Shown piece by piece: positions 1 to 7,280 of a DNA stretch of 64,000 nt. Source of the DNA: Microtetraspora glauca (GTDB lineage Bacteria > Actinomycetota > Actinomycetes > Streptosporangiales > Streptosporangiaceae); NCBI GenBank assembly GCA_001570385.1, contig BBYL01000038.1, positions 51,744 to 115,743 of the forward strand. Reading direction: 5' to 3'. Position 1 is the stretch's first letter. Each line of letters begins with the position of its first letter. The position numbers were made by a program, and so were the translations under genes. Below the pieces are notes generated by a model. That model had not been told where the DNA came from and searched no databases. It was given only the letters and a program-made list of their open reading frames with translations.

Positions 1-1
1 C

Positions 2-187
2 AGCCCCCATCCCACGGACCGGCGGCAGGTCAGCGTGAGTGTGACGGCCGCGGGAGCGACGCTCCTCAAGGAGGAGCGGCGGACCAAGGAGGCATGGCTG
101 GCCCGGCGGCTGAAGGAGCTGACGGCCGAGGAGAGGGCGACGCTGAGGGCGGCGGCGCCGATCCTGGAGAAACTCTCCAAGAGCTGA
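2..187 (+). CDS. MarR-family regulator, C-terminal fragment (cut by window edge)
   Basis: The window opens inside this frame, which reads without a stop to TGA at 185-187. The visible 61 residues include VSVTAAGATLLKEERRTKE, the usual end of the MarR wing (the T..G motif), followed by two amphipathic helices. Those helices match the C-terminal dimerisation helices of MarR proteins. The N-terminus and DNA-binding helices lie outside the window. It is followed, probably with overlap, by an MFS exporter on the same strand. This is a common MarR-exporter pairing, so it may regulate that exporter (inference). Confidence 0.75.
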   Translation, partial: SPHPTDRRQVSVSVTAAGATLLKEERRTKEAWLARRLKELTAEERATLRAAAPILEKLSKS

Positions 188-1689
188 CCCGCGCCGAGGA
201 GGCCGGGGACGCCGAGCCCGCCTGCGCCGCGGTCCCCGAACCCGGCACCGAACCCGGCACCGAACCCGGCACCGAACCCGGCACCGAACCCGGCACCGAA
301 TGCGGCGAAGAGCCTGACGCGCATGCCCGGACCGCGCCGGCGCCCGCGCGCGGCGGCATGTTCCGGTCGCTGCGCAACCACAACTACCGGCTGTTCGCGG
401 CCGGCGGCATCGTGTCCAACGTCGGCACGTGGATGCAGCGGACCGCTCAGGACCTGCTGGTCCTCCAGCTGACCGCCGGCAGCGGGGTGGCGCTCGGCGT
501 GACCGTCGCGCTGCAGTTCCTCCCGGTGCTGCTGTTCGGGTTGTGGGGCGGGATGCTCGCCGACCGCTACCCGAAGCGGCCGGTGCTCATGGTGGCCCAG
601 TCGCTCATGGGCGTGCTCGCCCTCACCATGGGCCTGCTCACTCTCACCGGGTCCGCCCAGGTCTGGCATGTGTACGTGATGGCGTTCGTCCTCGGCGTGA
701 TCTCCTGCGTCGAGGTCCCCACGCGGCAGTCGTTCGTCGTGGAGATGGTCGGCCGCGACGACCTGTCGAACGCGATCGCCCTCAACAGCTCGACGTTCAA
801 CCTGGCCCGGGTCTTCGGGCCGGCTCTGGCCGGCGTGCTCATCTCCTGGATGGGCACCGGTCCGATCTTCCTGCTGAACGCGGTGTCGTTCGCCGCGGTG
901 ATCAGCGGCCTCGCGATGATGCGTACGTCCGAGCTGCGCACCCCGGAACCGGTGACGCGCGCCAAGGGCCAGCTCCGCGAGGGGCTGCGGTACGTCGGGC
1001 GGCGTCCCGACCTGCTGCTGCCGATCCTGATCGTGGGCTCGATGGCGATATTCACGCAGAGTTTCTCGACCAGCATCGCGCTCATGGCGACCGAGGTGTA
1101 CGGCGCGGGCGCGTCCTCGTTCGGCGTCGCGTCCAGCGCGTTCGCCGTCGGCGCCCTCGGCGGGGCGCTGCTGGCCGCCAAGCGGGTCAGGCCGAGCCGC
1201 AGGTTCCTGATAATCGGCGCGATCTGCTTCGGCGTGTTCCAGGCCGTCGCGGGGCTGGCGCCCGGCTACCCGGCGTTCCTGGCGTTCCTGATCCCGGCCG
1301 GCATGGCCGTGGTCACGGTGAACACCACCGCCAACGCCACCGTCCAGATGGGCGCGTCGCCCGAGATGCGCGGACGGGTGATGGGGATCTACGTCCTCGT
1401 CTTCACCGGTGGCGCTCCCATCGGCTCGCCCCTGGTGGGCTGGCTGGCCGAGATGGCCGGGCCGCGGGTGTCGGTCGTCGTGGCGGGCGTGCTCAGCGTG
1501 CTCGGCGTCGGCCTCGCCGTACTGGTGACCAGGATCGTGGCCGCGCGGACGCGCCCGGAGAAGGCGCTGGAAGGGGCGGCGGCCGAGATTCCCGGTGACG
1601 CTTCGGGCGCGGCCCGGGTCGAGACGCCGGACGAGGCGGCGGAGCCCGTGACGGTGCCGCCGCGCTGGAGGCTGCGGCGGGCCGCCTGA
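94..1689 (+). CDS. MFS exporter (MFS_3/EntS-like, DHA3 type)
   Basis: Predicted 12-TM drug or siderophore exporter of the cytoplasmic membrane. The core starts at MFRSLRNHNYRLFAAGG (residue 89), typical of the MFS_3 family. It has the signature GGMLADRYPKRPVL in loop 2-3 and a second conserved loop, VPTRQSFVVEMVGRDDLSNAIALNS. The start is uncertain. ATG 94 lies inside the upstream MarR gene and has AAGGAGG only one base away, while ATG 358 gives the family-typical N-terminus but has no clear ribosome site. Between them lies an acidic, Pro/Glu-rich stretch with five PGTE repeats. The C-terminal ~50 residues are a hydrophilic tail. Substrate unknown. Confidence 0.85.
   Translation: MAGPAAEGADGRGEGDAEGGGADPGETLQELTRAEEAGDAEPACAAVPEPGTEPGTEPGTEPGTEPGTECGEEPDAHARTAPAPARGGMFRSLRNHNYRLFAAGGIVSNVGTWMQRTAQDLLVLQLTAGSGVALGVTVALQFLPVLLFGLWGGMLADRYPKRPVLMVAQSLMGVLALTMGLLTLTGSAQVWHVYVMAFVLGVISCVEVPTRQSFVVEMVGRDDLSNAIALNSSTFNLARVFGPALAGVLISWMGTGPIFLLNAVSFAAVISGLAMMRTSELRTPEPVTRAKGQLREGLRYVGRRPDLLLPILIVGSMAIFTQSFSTSIALMATEVYGAGASSFGVASSAFAVGALGGALLAAKRVRPSRRFLIIGAICFGVFQAVAGLAPGYPAFLAFLIPAGMAVVTVNTTANATVQMGASPEMRGRVMGIYVLVFTGGAPIGSPLVGWLAEMAGPRVSVVVAGVLSVLGVGLAVLVTRIVAARTRPEKALEGAAAEIPGDASGAARVETPDEAAEPVTVPPRWRLRRAA
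241..300 (+). repeat. Five perfect 12-bp tandem repeats (CCCGGCACCGAA)
   Basis: Five uninterrupted copies of CCCGGCACCGAA fill exactly 241-300. In the exporter frame they read PGTE five times. They lie upstream of the conserved MFS core, so either they encode a variable cytoplasmic tail or they are untranslated if ATG 358 is the true start. Confidence 0.95.
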
Positions 1690-1780
1690 CGGTCCGCCGG
1701 GCCGCCCGGCCCTCCCTCGACGCCGATGGGCGCGGATCGGGGCCGGGCCGCCGGACCCTCCCTCACGCCGATGCGCGCCG

Positions 1781-2488
1781 ATGGGTGAGAATCGCTGGGT
1801 GAGCAGGTTGTTCGTGGCGCTGTCGCCGCCTGCCGGCGTGCTCGCCGAGATCGCCGCCGAAGTCGGCCCGAGGCGGGCGGAGTGGCCGGATCTGCGGTGG
1901 GTGGACGACGCGCTGTGGCACGTCACCCTCGCGTTCCTCGGTGAGGTGCCCGACGAGGTGCTGCCCGAGCTCGACGTACGGCTGGCGCGCGCGGCCTCGC
2001 GCTACGCGCCCATGACGGTGTGGTTCGGCGCCGCGGGGGCGTTTCCCTCGCCCGGCCGGGCCAGGACCTTCTGGATCGGCCTCAACACCGTTCCCGCCGG
2101 GTCCGCGAGCGCCCGGGACGCGTACGCCGGCCCTCCCGGCGACCTCCAGGAGAGCTCTCACGGGGATGATCACGGGGGTGCTCACGGCCGATCGCCCTCG
2201 GGGCCGTTCGCGGAGCCGCTGGTACGGCTGGCGGCGTCGCTCGCCGCCGGCGCGCGGCGGGCCGGGGCCGCGGAGGTGGACCGGAAGTCGTTCCACCCCC
2301 ACCTGACCCTGGCCCGCTCACGGGCCCGCTCACGGCACGGCGACGATCTGCGGTCGCTCGTCTCCTCGATGAGCGCGTTCCACGGGCGCGAATGGGAGGC
2401 GGGAGCCGCCCATTTGGTGCGCAGCCATCTGGGATCCCATGTTCGCTATGAGCAGGTCGCGGTCTACTCACTCGGTGGACGCGATTAG
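1781..2488 (+). CDS. thpR: RNA 2',3'-cyclic phosphodiesterase (2H family)
   Basis: Two-histidine phosphoesterase, which opens 2',3'-cyclic phosphates on RNA ends in the cytoplasm. Both catalytic HxT motifs are visible: HVTLAFLGEV near residue 47 and HPHLTLARSRA near residue 171. The N-terminus RLFVALSPP is typical. GTG at 1799 (VSRLFVAL) is the better family start; ATG 1781 adds six residues. A loop of about 25 residues, rich in Gly/His/Ser (around residues 117-142), is inserted between the two lobes and makes the protein longer than the usual 180-190 residues. It stands alone between the exporter and the convergent aldo/keto reductase. Confidence 0.88.
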   Translation: MGENRWVSRLFVALSPPAGVLAEIAAEVGPRRAEWPDLRWVDDALWHVTLAFLGEVPDEVLPELDVRLARAASRYAPMTVWFGAAGAFPSPGRARTFWIGLNTVPAGSASARDAYAGPPGDLQESSHGDDHGGAHGRSPSGPFAEPLVRLAASLAAGARRAGAAEVDRKSFHPHLTLARSRARSRHGDDLRSLVSSMSAFHGREWEAGAAHLVRSHLGSHVRYEQVAVYSLGGRD

Positions 2489-2498
2489 GCTCCAATGC

Positions 2499-2582
2499 GT
2501 GGATCGTCCTCGTCGCTGGCTGCTGCCCACGGTGCTCGCGCTGCTCGTGCTCATCGTGGTGGTCGGAGCGTTGCTCCGCTAG
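2499..2582 (+). CDS. Possible 27-residue single-pass membrane peptide
   Basis: A GTG-initiated frame reading VDRPRRWLLPTVLALLVLIV and ending ...GALLR-stop. It has a basic N-terminus (RPRR) followed by one hydrophobic segment of about 18 residues. It begins just after thpR and its stop abuts the stop of the convergent aldo/keto reductase. No convincing ribosome site is present, so expression may depend on readthrough or coupling from thpR. The support is the amphipathic layout and the tight fit between two stop codons. Confidence 0.35.
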   Translation: MDRPRRWLLPTVLALLVLIVVVGALLR

Positions 2583-3551
2583 CTACCAGGCGTACTCCTC
2601 GGGAGCGGTCTTGAAGCCGGGGAAGATCTCGTCGAGACGGGCGAGCGCCTTCTCGTCGAGTGTGATCTCCAGGGCCTTCATCGTCCCGTCGAGCTGGTCC
2701 AGCGTGCGCGGCCCGATGATGGGCGCGGTGACGGCCTTCTGGTGGAGCAGCCAGGCCAGGCCGACGTTCGCCGGGTCCTCGCCGAGCTCGTCGCAGAACC
2801 CCTCGTATCGCTCGATCTTGTCGCGGTGCTTCTCCAGCTCCTTGGCGATCACGTCCGAGGCGGAGCGACCCTTGTCGATCTTGCGGAGGATGCCGCCGAG
2901 CAGGCCGCCCGCGAGCGGGCTCCACGGGATCAGGCCGAGCCCGTAGTCCTCGCACGCCGGGATGACCTCCAGCTCCGCCGCCCGGACGAGCAGGTTGTAG
3001 TGGGACTGCTCGGAGACCAGCCCGAGCGAGTTGCGACGGCGGGCGGACTCCTGCGCCTTGGCGATGTGCCAGCCGGCGAAGTTGGACGAGCCGACGTACA
3101 GGATCTTGCCCTGCTGCTTCAGGATGTCCATGGCCTCCCAGAACTCCTCGAACGGGGTGTTCCGGTCGACGTGGTGGGCCTGGTAGAGGTCGATGTAGTC
3201 GGTCTGCATGCGCTTCAGCGACGCGTCGCAGGCCCGGCGGATGTTGAGCGCCGACAGGCGTCCCTCGTTCGGCCAGTTGCCCATGTCGCCGTAGAGCTTG
3301 GTGGCGATGACCGTCTTCTCGCGGCGGCCCCCGCCCTGGGCGAACCAGCGCCCGATGATGTTCTCGGTGATCCCCTCGCCCAGCTTCCATCCGTACACGT
3401 TGGCCGTGTCGAAGAAGTTGATCCCCAGCTCATGGGCGTGGTCCATGATGGCGAAGGAATCGGCCTCCGAGGTCACGGGGCCGAAGTTCATCGTGCCGAG
3501 GCAGAGCCTGCTGACTTGGAGACCTGTGCGGCCGAGCTGTCCGTAATCCAT
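2583..3551 (-). CDS. Aldo/keto reductase
   Basis: NADPH-dependent oxidoreductase with a TIM-barrel AKR fold, predicted cytosolic, 322 residues (usual length). It opens MDYGQLGRTGLQVSRLCLGT. The catalytic tetrad is visible as Asp and Tyr in FFDTANVYG, Lys in VIATKLYG and His in DLYQAHHVD. NADP-binding elements near the C-terminus (APIIGPRT) are present. ATG 3551 was chosen because upstream extension gives non-family sequence and because a MerR-type promoter places its -10 box only seven bases upstream. The mRNA is therefore probably leaderless. Its MerR regulator is not in the window. Substrate unknown; a detoxification or stress role is inferred from the promoter. Confidence 0.92.
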   Translation of the reverse strand: MDYGQLGRTGLQVSRLCLGTMNFGPVTSEADSFAIMDHAHELGINFFDTANVYGWKLGEGITENIIGRWFAQGGGRREKTVIATKLYGDMGNWPNEGRLSALNIRRACDASLKRMQTDYIDLYQAHHVDRNTPFEEFWEAMDILKQQGKILYVGSSNFAGWHIAKAQESARRRNSLGLVSEQSHYNLLVRAAELEVIPACEDYGLGLIPWSPLAGGLLGGILRKIDKGRSASDVIAKELEKHRDKIERYEGFCDELGEDPANVGLAWLLHQKAVTAPIIGPRTLDQLDGTMKALEITLDEKALARLDEIFPGFKTAPEEYAW

Positions 3552-3558
3552 GGAGTCC

Positions 3559-3589
3559 ACACTAGGAACCTGGAGTGGACTCCAGTCGA
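3559..3589 (-). promoter_or_regulatory. MerR-type promoter/operator of the aldo/keto reductase
   Basis: On the minus strand TCGACT (3589-3584) is followed, after exactly 19 bp, by TAGTGT (3564-3559). Inside the spacer lies the dyad CTGGAGT-GG-ACTCCAG (plus strand 3570-3585). An over-long 19-bp spacer holding a dyad is the hallmark of MerR/SoxR-family activated promoters. A second copy of the half sequence (TGGAGTCCAC, 3551-3560) overlaps the start codon and pairs with 3575-3584. The -10 box lies seven bases from the ATG. Confidence 0.65.
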
Positions 3590-3702
3590 GCGCATCCGGC
3601 GCCGAATCCACCCGATCACGGCCGGCGCGGCCCGGCCCCGGCGTCGGCGCGGGTTCCGTCGGGAATGATTGGCGCATGGGGAGCGGGACGGGGAGATTGC
3701 CG

Positions 3703-4827
3703 ATGCGGAGGACAAAGCACTCGGACGGCCGCGCCGGTGGGCGTCTGCGCCGGCTGGTGCCGCCGATGCTCGCCCTCGTACCGGTGCTCGCCCTGCTGCT
3801 CGGCGCCGGTCCCGCCACGGCCGAGCAGGCGACCGCCGGGACAGGCTTCTCCGCGACGCGGGACGGCGAGCGGCTGCTGTTCAGCTTCAGCGACTCGCGG
3901 ATCGACGAGTCCAGCGGTCTCGCGGTCTCGCCCACCCACGACGACATCGTCTACACCCACAACGACAGCGGCGACAGCGCGCGGTTCTTCGCCGTCGGCA
4001 CGGACGGGCGGACCCGGGCCACGTTCAGGCTGGCCGGGGTGACGGCGCGGGACTGGGAGGCCATGGCCGCCTCCGTGGACCCCGCGACCGGCAAGGGCGT
4101 GCTGTGGTTCGCCGACATCGGGGACAACCTCGACGGCGCCTGGCCGGACGTCTCGGTGTACAAGGTCGCCGAGCCGGAGACGATGCGGTCGGCGACGCTC
4201 CGGGCCACGCGGTACCGCTTCCGGTACGAGGGCGGCGCCAGGAACGCCGAGGGCCTGATGGTCCACCCCAAGACCGGCCGGCTGTACATCGTGAGCAAGG
4301 AGTTCTCCGGCTCCGTCTACGCGGCGCCCAAGAGCCTGCGGACCGACCGGGTCAACCTGCTCCGCCGGGTCGGCCCCGCGCCGATCATGGCGACGGACGC
4401 CGCGTACGCGCCGGACGGGTCGAGCTTCGTGATCCGCACCTACTTCTCCGCCTCGCTCTACCGCGCGCCCGGCGATCTCATCGCCCATCTCACGATGCCG
4501 CCGCTCAGGCAGGCCGAGTCCATCACGTACACGCGGGACGGCAAGGCGCTGCTGACCGGCTCGGAGGGAGCGGGCAGCCCGGTCTACCTCGTGCCGCTGC
4601 CGGCCGGTGTCACGTCGGCCTCGGCCTCGGCATCGGCCTCCCCGACGCCGGCTGAGGCCGCGGACGCCCCGGCCGGTACGGCACGGCCCGCCGACACGGG
4701 CTCCACCGCGGCGTCGGGCGGACGGGAGAGCGGCGGGATCCCGCTCTCGATGGTCGCGCTCTGGCTGGGGACGGCCGTCGGGGCGATCGGCATCATCACC
4801 GTGATCGCCTATCGGACCGCGCGCTGA
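3703..4827 (+). CDS. Secreted, C-terminally anchored beta-propeller-like protein
   Basis: Extracellular protein of unknown function. ATG 3703 has GGGGAG eight bases upstream and gives a signal peptide (twin basic stretches, then LALVPVLALLLGAGPATA, cleavage near residue 40). The body has repeated beta-blade-like segments (ESSGLAVSPTHDDIVYTHND, DWEAMA, VLWFADIGDN, RNAEGLMVHPKTGRLYIVSK, ATDAAYAPDG) resembling actinobacterial propeller proteins of the esterase-like/SMP-30-like type. An Ala/Ser/Pro linker then leads to a C-terminal TM helix (MVALWLGTAVGAIGIITVIA) and a short basic tail. It is divergent from the aldo/keto reductase. No catalytic residues could be assigned. Confidence 0.7.
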   Translation: MRRTKHSDGRAGGRLRRLVPPMLALVPVLALLLGAGPATAEQATAGTGFSATRDGERLLFSFSDSRIDESSGLAVSPTHDDIVYTHNDSGDSARFFAVGTDGRTRATFRLAGVTARDWEAMAASVDPATGKGVLWFADIGDNLDGAWPDVSVYKVAEPETMRSATLRATRYRFRYEGGARNAEGLMVHPKTGRLYIVSKEFSGSVYAAPKSLRTDRVNLLRRVGPAPIMATDAAYAPDGSSFVIRTYFSASLYRAPGDLIAHLTMPPLRQAESITYTRDGKALLTGSEGAGSPVYLVPLPAGVTSASASASASPTPAEAADAPAGTARPADTGSTAASGGRESGGIPLSMVALWLGTAVGAIGIITVIAYRTAR

Positions 4828-4843
4828 CCTCCGGGACGGTGGG

Positions 4844-5218
4844 TCACATCCTGGCGACGAACGGCTCGCCGCGCAGCGCGTGCTCCACCAGCTCGATCGA
4901 CCGGGCCAGGCGGACCAGGCGGGGGCCCTCGCGGCGGTAGGCGTCCAGCACGGCCTCGACGGCGTGCGGCGGCAGGTGGCCCTTGAGCTCGACCGCGGCG
5001 CCCCGATAACCGGTCCTCGCCGCCTCGATCTCGGCCTGGACGTGGTGGCGGGCCATCCGGGCGAGCGCGAGCGGATGCCGCCTGAGCACGCCGTACGCGC
5101 GGTAGTCCGGCGGGACCGCGTCGAGCAGCCACGCCGCCGCCGACTCCTCCCAGTCGGGGGTGTCCGGCGGGCGCACCTCGGACGGCCATCCGGGAGGCAG
5201 ATACACGCCGACCAGCAT
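4844..5218 (-). CDS. Conserved-looking hypothetical protein (124 aa)
   Basis: I do not recognise this protein. It begins MLVGVYLPPGWPSEVRPPDT and is a soluble, Arg-rich, mostly helical protein with WEESAAAWLLDAVPPDYR, a helix with HPLALARMARHHV and the C-terminal helix ARSIELVEHALRGEPF. Codon usage matches the neighbours, supporting a real gene. An upstream TTG at 5239 would add seven residues. It converges on the propeller gene with 16 bases between stops. Confidence 0.6.
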   Translation of the reverse strand: MLVGVYLPPGWPSEVRPPDTPDWEESAAAWLLDAVPPDYRAYGVLRRHPLALARMARHHVQAEIEAARTGYRGAAVELKGHLPPHAVEAVLDAYRREGPRLVRLARSIELVEHALRGEPFVARM

Positions 5219-5313
5219 ACCGAACAAGAGTTCGATCAAGAGGGCTGTCCCTTGGGGTGTCGTCTGCGCTAACTTGCGATGATGCGCGTTCTGGGGGCGA
5301 AAGCCGTACGTCC

Positions 5314-6495
5314 ATGAAGATCGGGGTGATCGGCGCCGGCATCCTCGGGCTGGCCGTGGCCCGGGAGCTGGCGGGCTCGGGCGCCGATGTGACCGTGCTC
5401 GACAAGGAGAGCCGGGTCGGGGCGCACCAGACCGGGCACAACAGCGGGGTCGTGCACGCGGGCATCTACTACGCCCCCGGATCGCTCAAGGCGCGGCTGT
5501 GCCGGCACGGCGCCGCCATGCTCCGGGAGTACTGCGCCGAGCACCGCCTGCCGTACGACGAGGTGGGCAAGCTGGTCATCGCCTCGACCCGCGCGGAGCT
5601 GCCCGGCCTGCGGCGGATCGCGGCCAGGGCACGCGAGAACGGGGTGCCCGGAATCGCCGAACTGGACGCGCTCGCCCTGCGCGAGATCGAGCCGTTCGCG
5701 GTGGGCGCGGGCGCGGTGCACTCGCCCACCACCGCGATCACCGACTTCCCGGCTGTCGCCCGCCGCCTCGCCGAGGACCTGGCCGCCATGGGCGGTGCCG
5801 TACGGCTGTCGCATCCGGTCAGGCGGCTGCGCGAGACCGCGAGCGGCGTCGAGGTGGTCGCGGGACGGTCCAGGTTCACGTTCGACGCGGTCGTCTCCTG
5901 CGCCGGCCTGGGCACGGACCGGGTGGCCGCGCTGGCCGGGGCTCCGGGAGACGTGCGGATCGTGCCGTTCCGCGGGGAGTACCAGCGGCTGGCGGGCGTG
6001 GCGCGTCACCGGGTGCGCGGGCTGATCTACCCGGTGCCGGACCCGCGCTACCCCTTCCTGGGCGTCCACCTGACGAGACGGATCGGCGGGGAGGTCCTGG
6101 TCGGCCCCAACGCGGTCATGGCCCTGGCGTTCGAGGGGTACCGGTGGCGGGACGTGTCGCCGGGAGATCTGCGGGAGATCCTCGGCTGGCCGGGCACGTG
6201 GCGGATGGCCGGGAGGAACTGGCGCACCGGTGTGCACGAGGTGTACGGCTCGCTGGCGAAGGACGCCTTCCTGGCCGCGGCCAGGCGCTATGTCCCCTCG
6301 CTCGGTCCGGGCGACCTGGAGCCGGCGGAGGGAGGCGTGCGCGCCCAGGCGGTCGGCCGGGACGGGCGGCTGCTCGACGACTTCGCGATCGACGTCCACG
6401 GACGGATCGTGTTGGTCAGGAACGCGCCGTCGCCTGCGGCCACGGCGAGCCTCGCTATCGCCCGACATGTCGTCTTAACGGTGCCTTTAAGGTAA
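5314..6495 (+). CDS. lhgO: L-2-hydroxyglutarate oxidase (FAD)
   Basis: FAD-dependent dehydrogenase/oxidase that converts L-2-hydroxyglutarate to 2-oxoglutarate at the membrane face. The N-terminal dinucleotide fold GVIGAGILGLAVAREL is followed by the diagnostic VGAHQTGHNSGVVHAGIYY and PGSLKARLCRHGAAML of the LhgO family. The C-terminal part carries GVRAQAVGRDGRLLDDFAID and NAPSPAATASLAIARHV. Length 393 residues, as usual. ATG 5314 starts directly at the FAD fold. It is followed by a two-component pair, but the 69-base gap with its own repeats suggests separate transcription. Confidence 0.93.
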   Translation: MKIGVIGAGILGLAVARELAGSGADVTVLDKESRVGAHQTGHNSGVVHAGIYYAPGSLKARLCRHGAAMLREYCAEHRLPYDEVGKLVIASTRAELPGLRRIAARARENGVPGIAELDALALREIEPFAVGAGAVHSPTTAITDFPAVARRLAEDLAAMGGAVRLSHPVRRLRETASGVEVVAGRSRFTFDAVVSCAGLGTDRVAALAGAPGDVRIVPFRGEYQRLAGVARHRVRGLIYPVPDPRYPFLGVHLTRRIGGEVLVGPNAVMALAFEGYRWRDVSPGDLREILGWPGTWRMAGRNWRTGVHEVYGSLAKDAFLAAARRYVPSLGPGDLEPAEGGVRAQAVGRDGRLLDDFAIDVHGRIVLVRNAPSPAATASLAIARHVVLTVPLR

Positions 6496-6546
6496 ACCTC
6501 ATATAGTGCTCGATGCCCCGAACGTCATCTTCACGTTGCCTTAAGG
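6484..6546 (+). promoter_or_regulatory. Paired AAGG/CCTT palindromes upstream of response regulator 1
   Basis: Two related inverted repeats, CCTTTAAGG (6484-6492) and CCTTAAGG (6539-6546), lie 55 bp apart in an AT-rich patch. They sit between the end of lhgO and the response regulator start at 6565. A TATAGT hexamer (6502-6507) between them could be a -10 box. Autoregulation by the downstream OmpR-type regulator is an inference. Confidence 0.4.
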
Positions 6547-6564
6547 AAATTCGGTCAACATGTC

Positions 6565-7278
6565 ATGGTGAGCGAATTCCCAGAAGCCCGGTTGCTGATC
6601 GTTGAAGACGAGCCCAACATCCTGGAACTGCTGGCGGCCAGCCTGCGGTTCGCCGGATTCGAGGTCACTACCGCCTCCAACGGAGGTGAGGCGGTCGCGG
6701 CGGCCCAGCGCCACCGGCCCGACCTGATCGTCCTTGACGTGATGTTGCCCGACATGGATGGATTCGACATCGTCCGCCGCCTGCGTGGTGGCGGAACGCA
6801 TACGCCTGTCGTCTTCCTCACCGCGCGGGACGCCACCGAGGACAAGATCCGTGGGCTCACCCTCGGCGGCGACGACTACGTGACCAAGCCGTTCAGCCTC
6901 GAAGAGGTCATCGCCCGCATCCGGGCCGTGCTCCGCCGTACGGCGGGTGACCCGATGGCGCCGCCGCCCCGGCTGACCTTCGCCGACATCGAGTTGGACG
7001 AGGAGTCCCACGAGGTGTGGCGCGGTGGCCGCGCGATCCCGCTCTCCCCGACCGAGTTCAAGCTGCTGCGGTACTTCATGGCGAACGCGGGGCGGGTGCT
7101 GTCCAAGGCGCAGATCCTCGACCACGTGTGGGACTACGACTTCCGCGGTGACGCCGGCATCGTCGAGTCGTACGTGTCGGTGCTCCGCCGCAAGGTCGAC
7201 AACTCCCATCCGCGCCTGATCCACACGCTCAGGGGCGTCGGATACGTCATGCGAACGCCCCCGTCCGGCGTCGTGTAG
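6565..7278 (+). CDS. OmpR-family response regulator 1
   Basis: Cytosolic two-component transcription regulator, 237 residues. Receiver domain 9-125: acidic pocket E14/D15, phospho-acceptor D58 in LIVLDVMLPDMDGFD, T87 in FLTARD and K109 in YVTKPFS. The C-terminal winged helix (about 135-232) contains LSPTEFKLLRYFMANAGRVLSK and VESYVSVLRRKVD, typical of OmpR/PhoB. Sequence style is close to mycobacterial TrcR/PrrA-type regulators. The partner kinase begins two bases after the stop. A second similar pair lies at 15.4-17.6 kb beyond the efflux genes, so the two may share or divide control of that module (inference). Confidence 0.93.
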   Translation: MVSEFPEARLLIVEDEPNILELLAASLRFAGFEVTTASNGGEAVAAAQRHRPDLIVLDVMLPDMDGFDIVRRLRGGGTHTPVVFLTARDATEDKIRGLTLGGDDYVTKPFSLEEVIARIRAVLRRTAGDPMAPPPRLTFADIELDEESHEVWRGGRAIPLSPTEFKLLRYFMANAGRVLSKAQILDHVWDYDFRGDAGIVESYVSVLRRKVDNSHPRLIHTLRGVGYVMRTPPSGVV

Positions 7279-7280
7279 CC

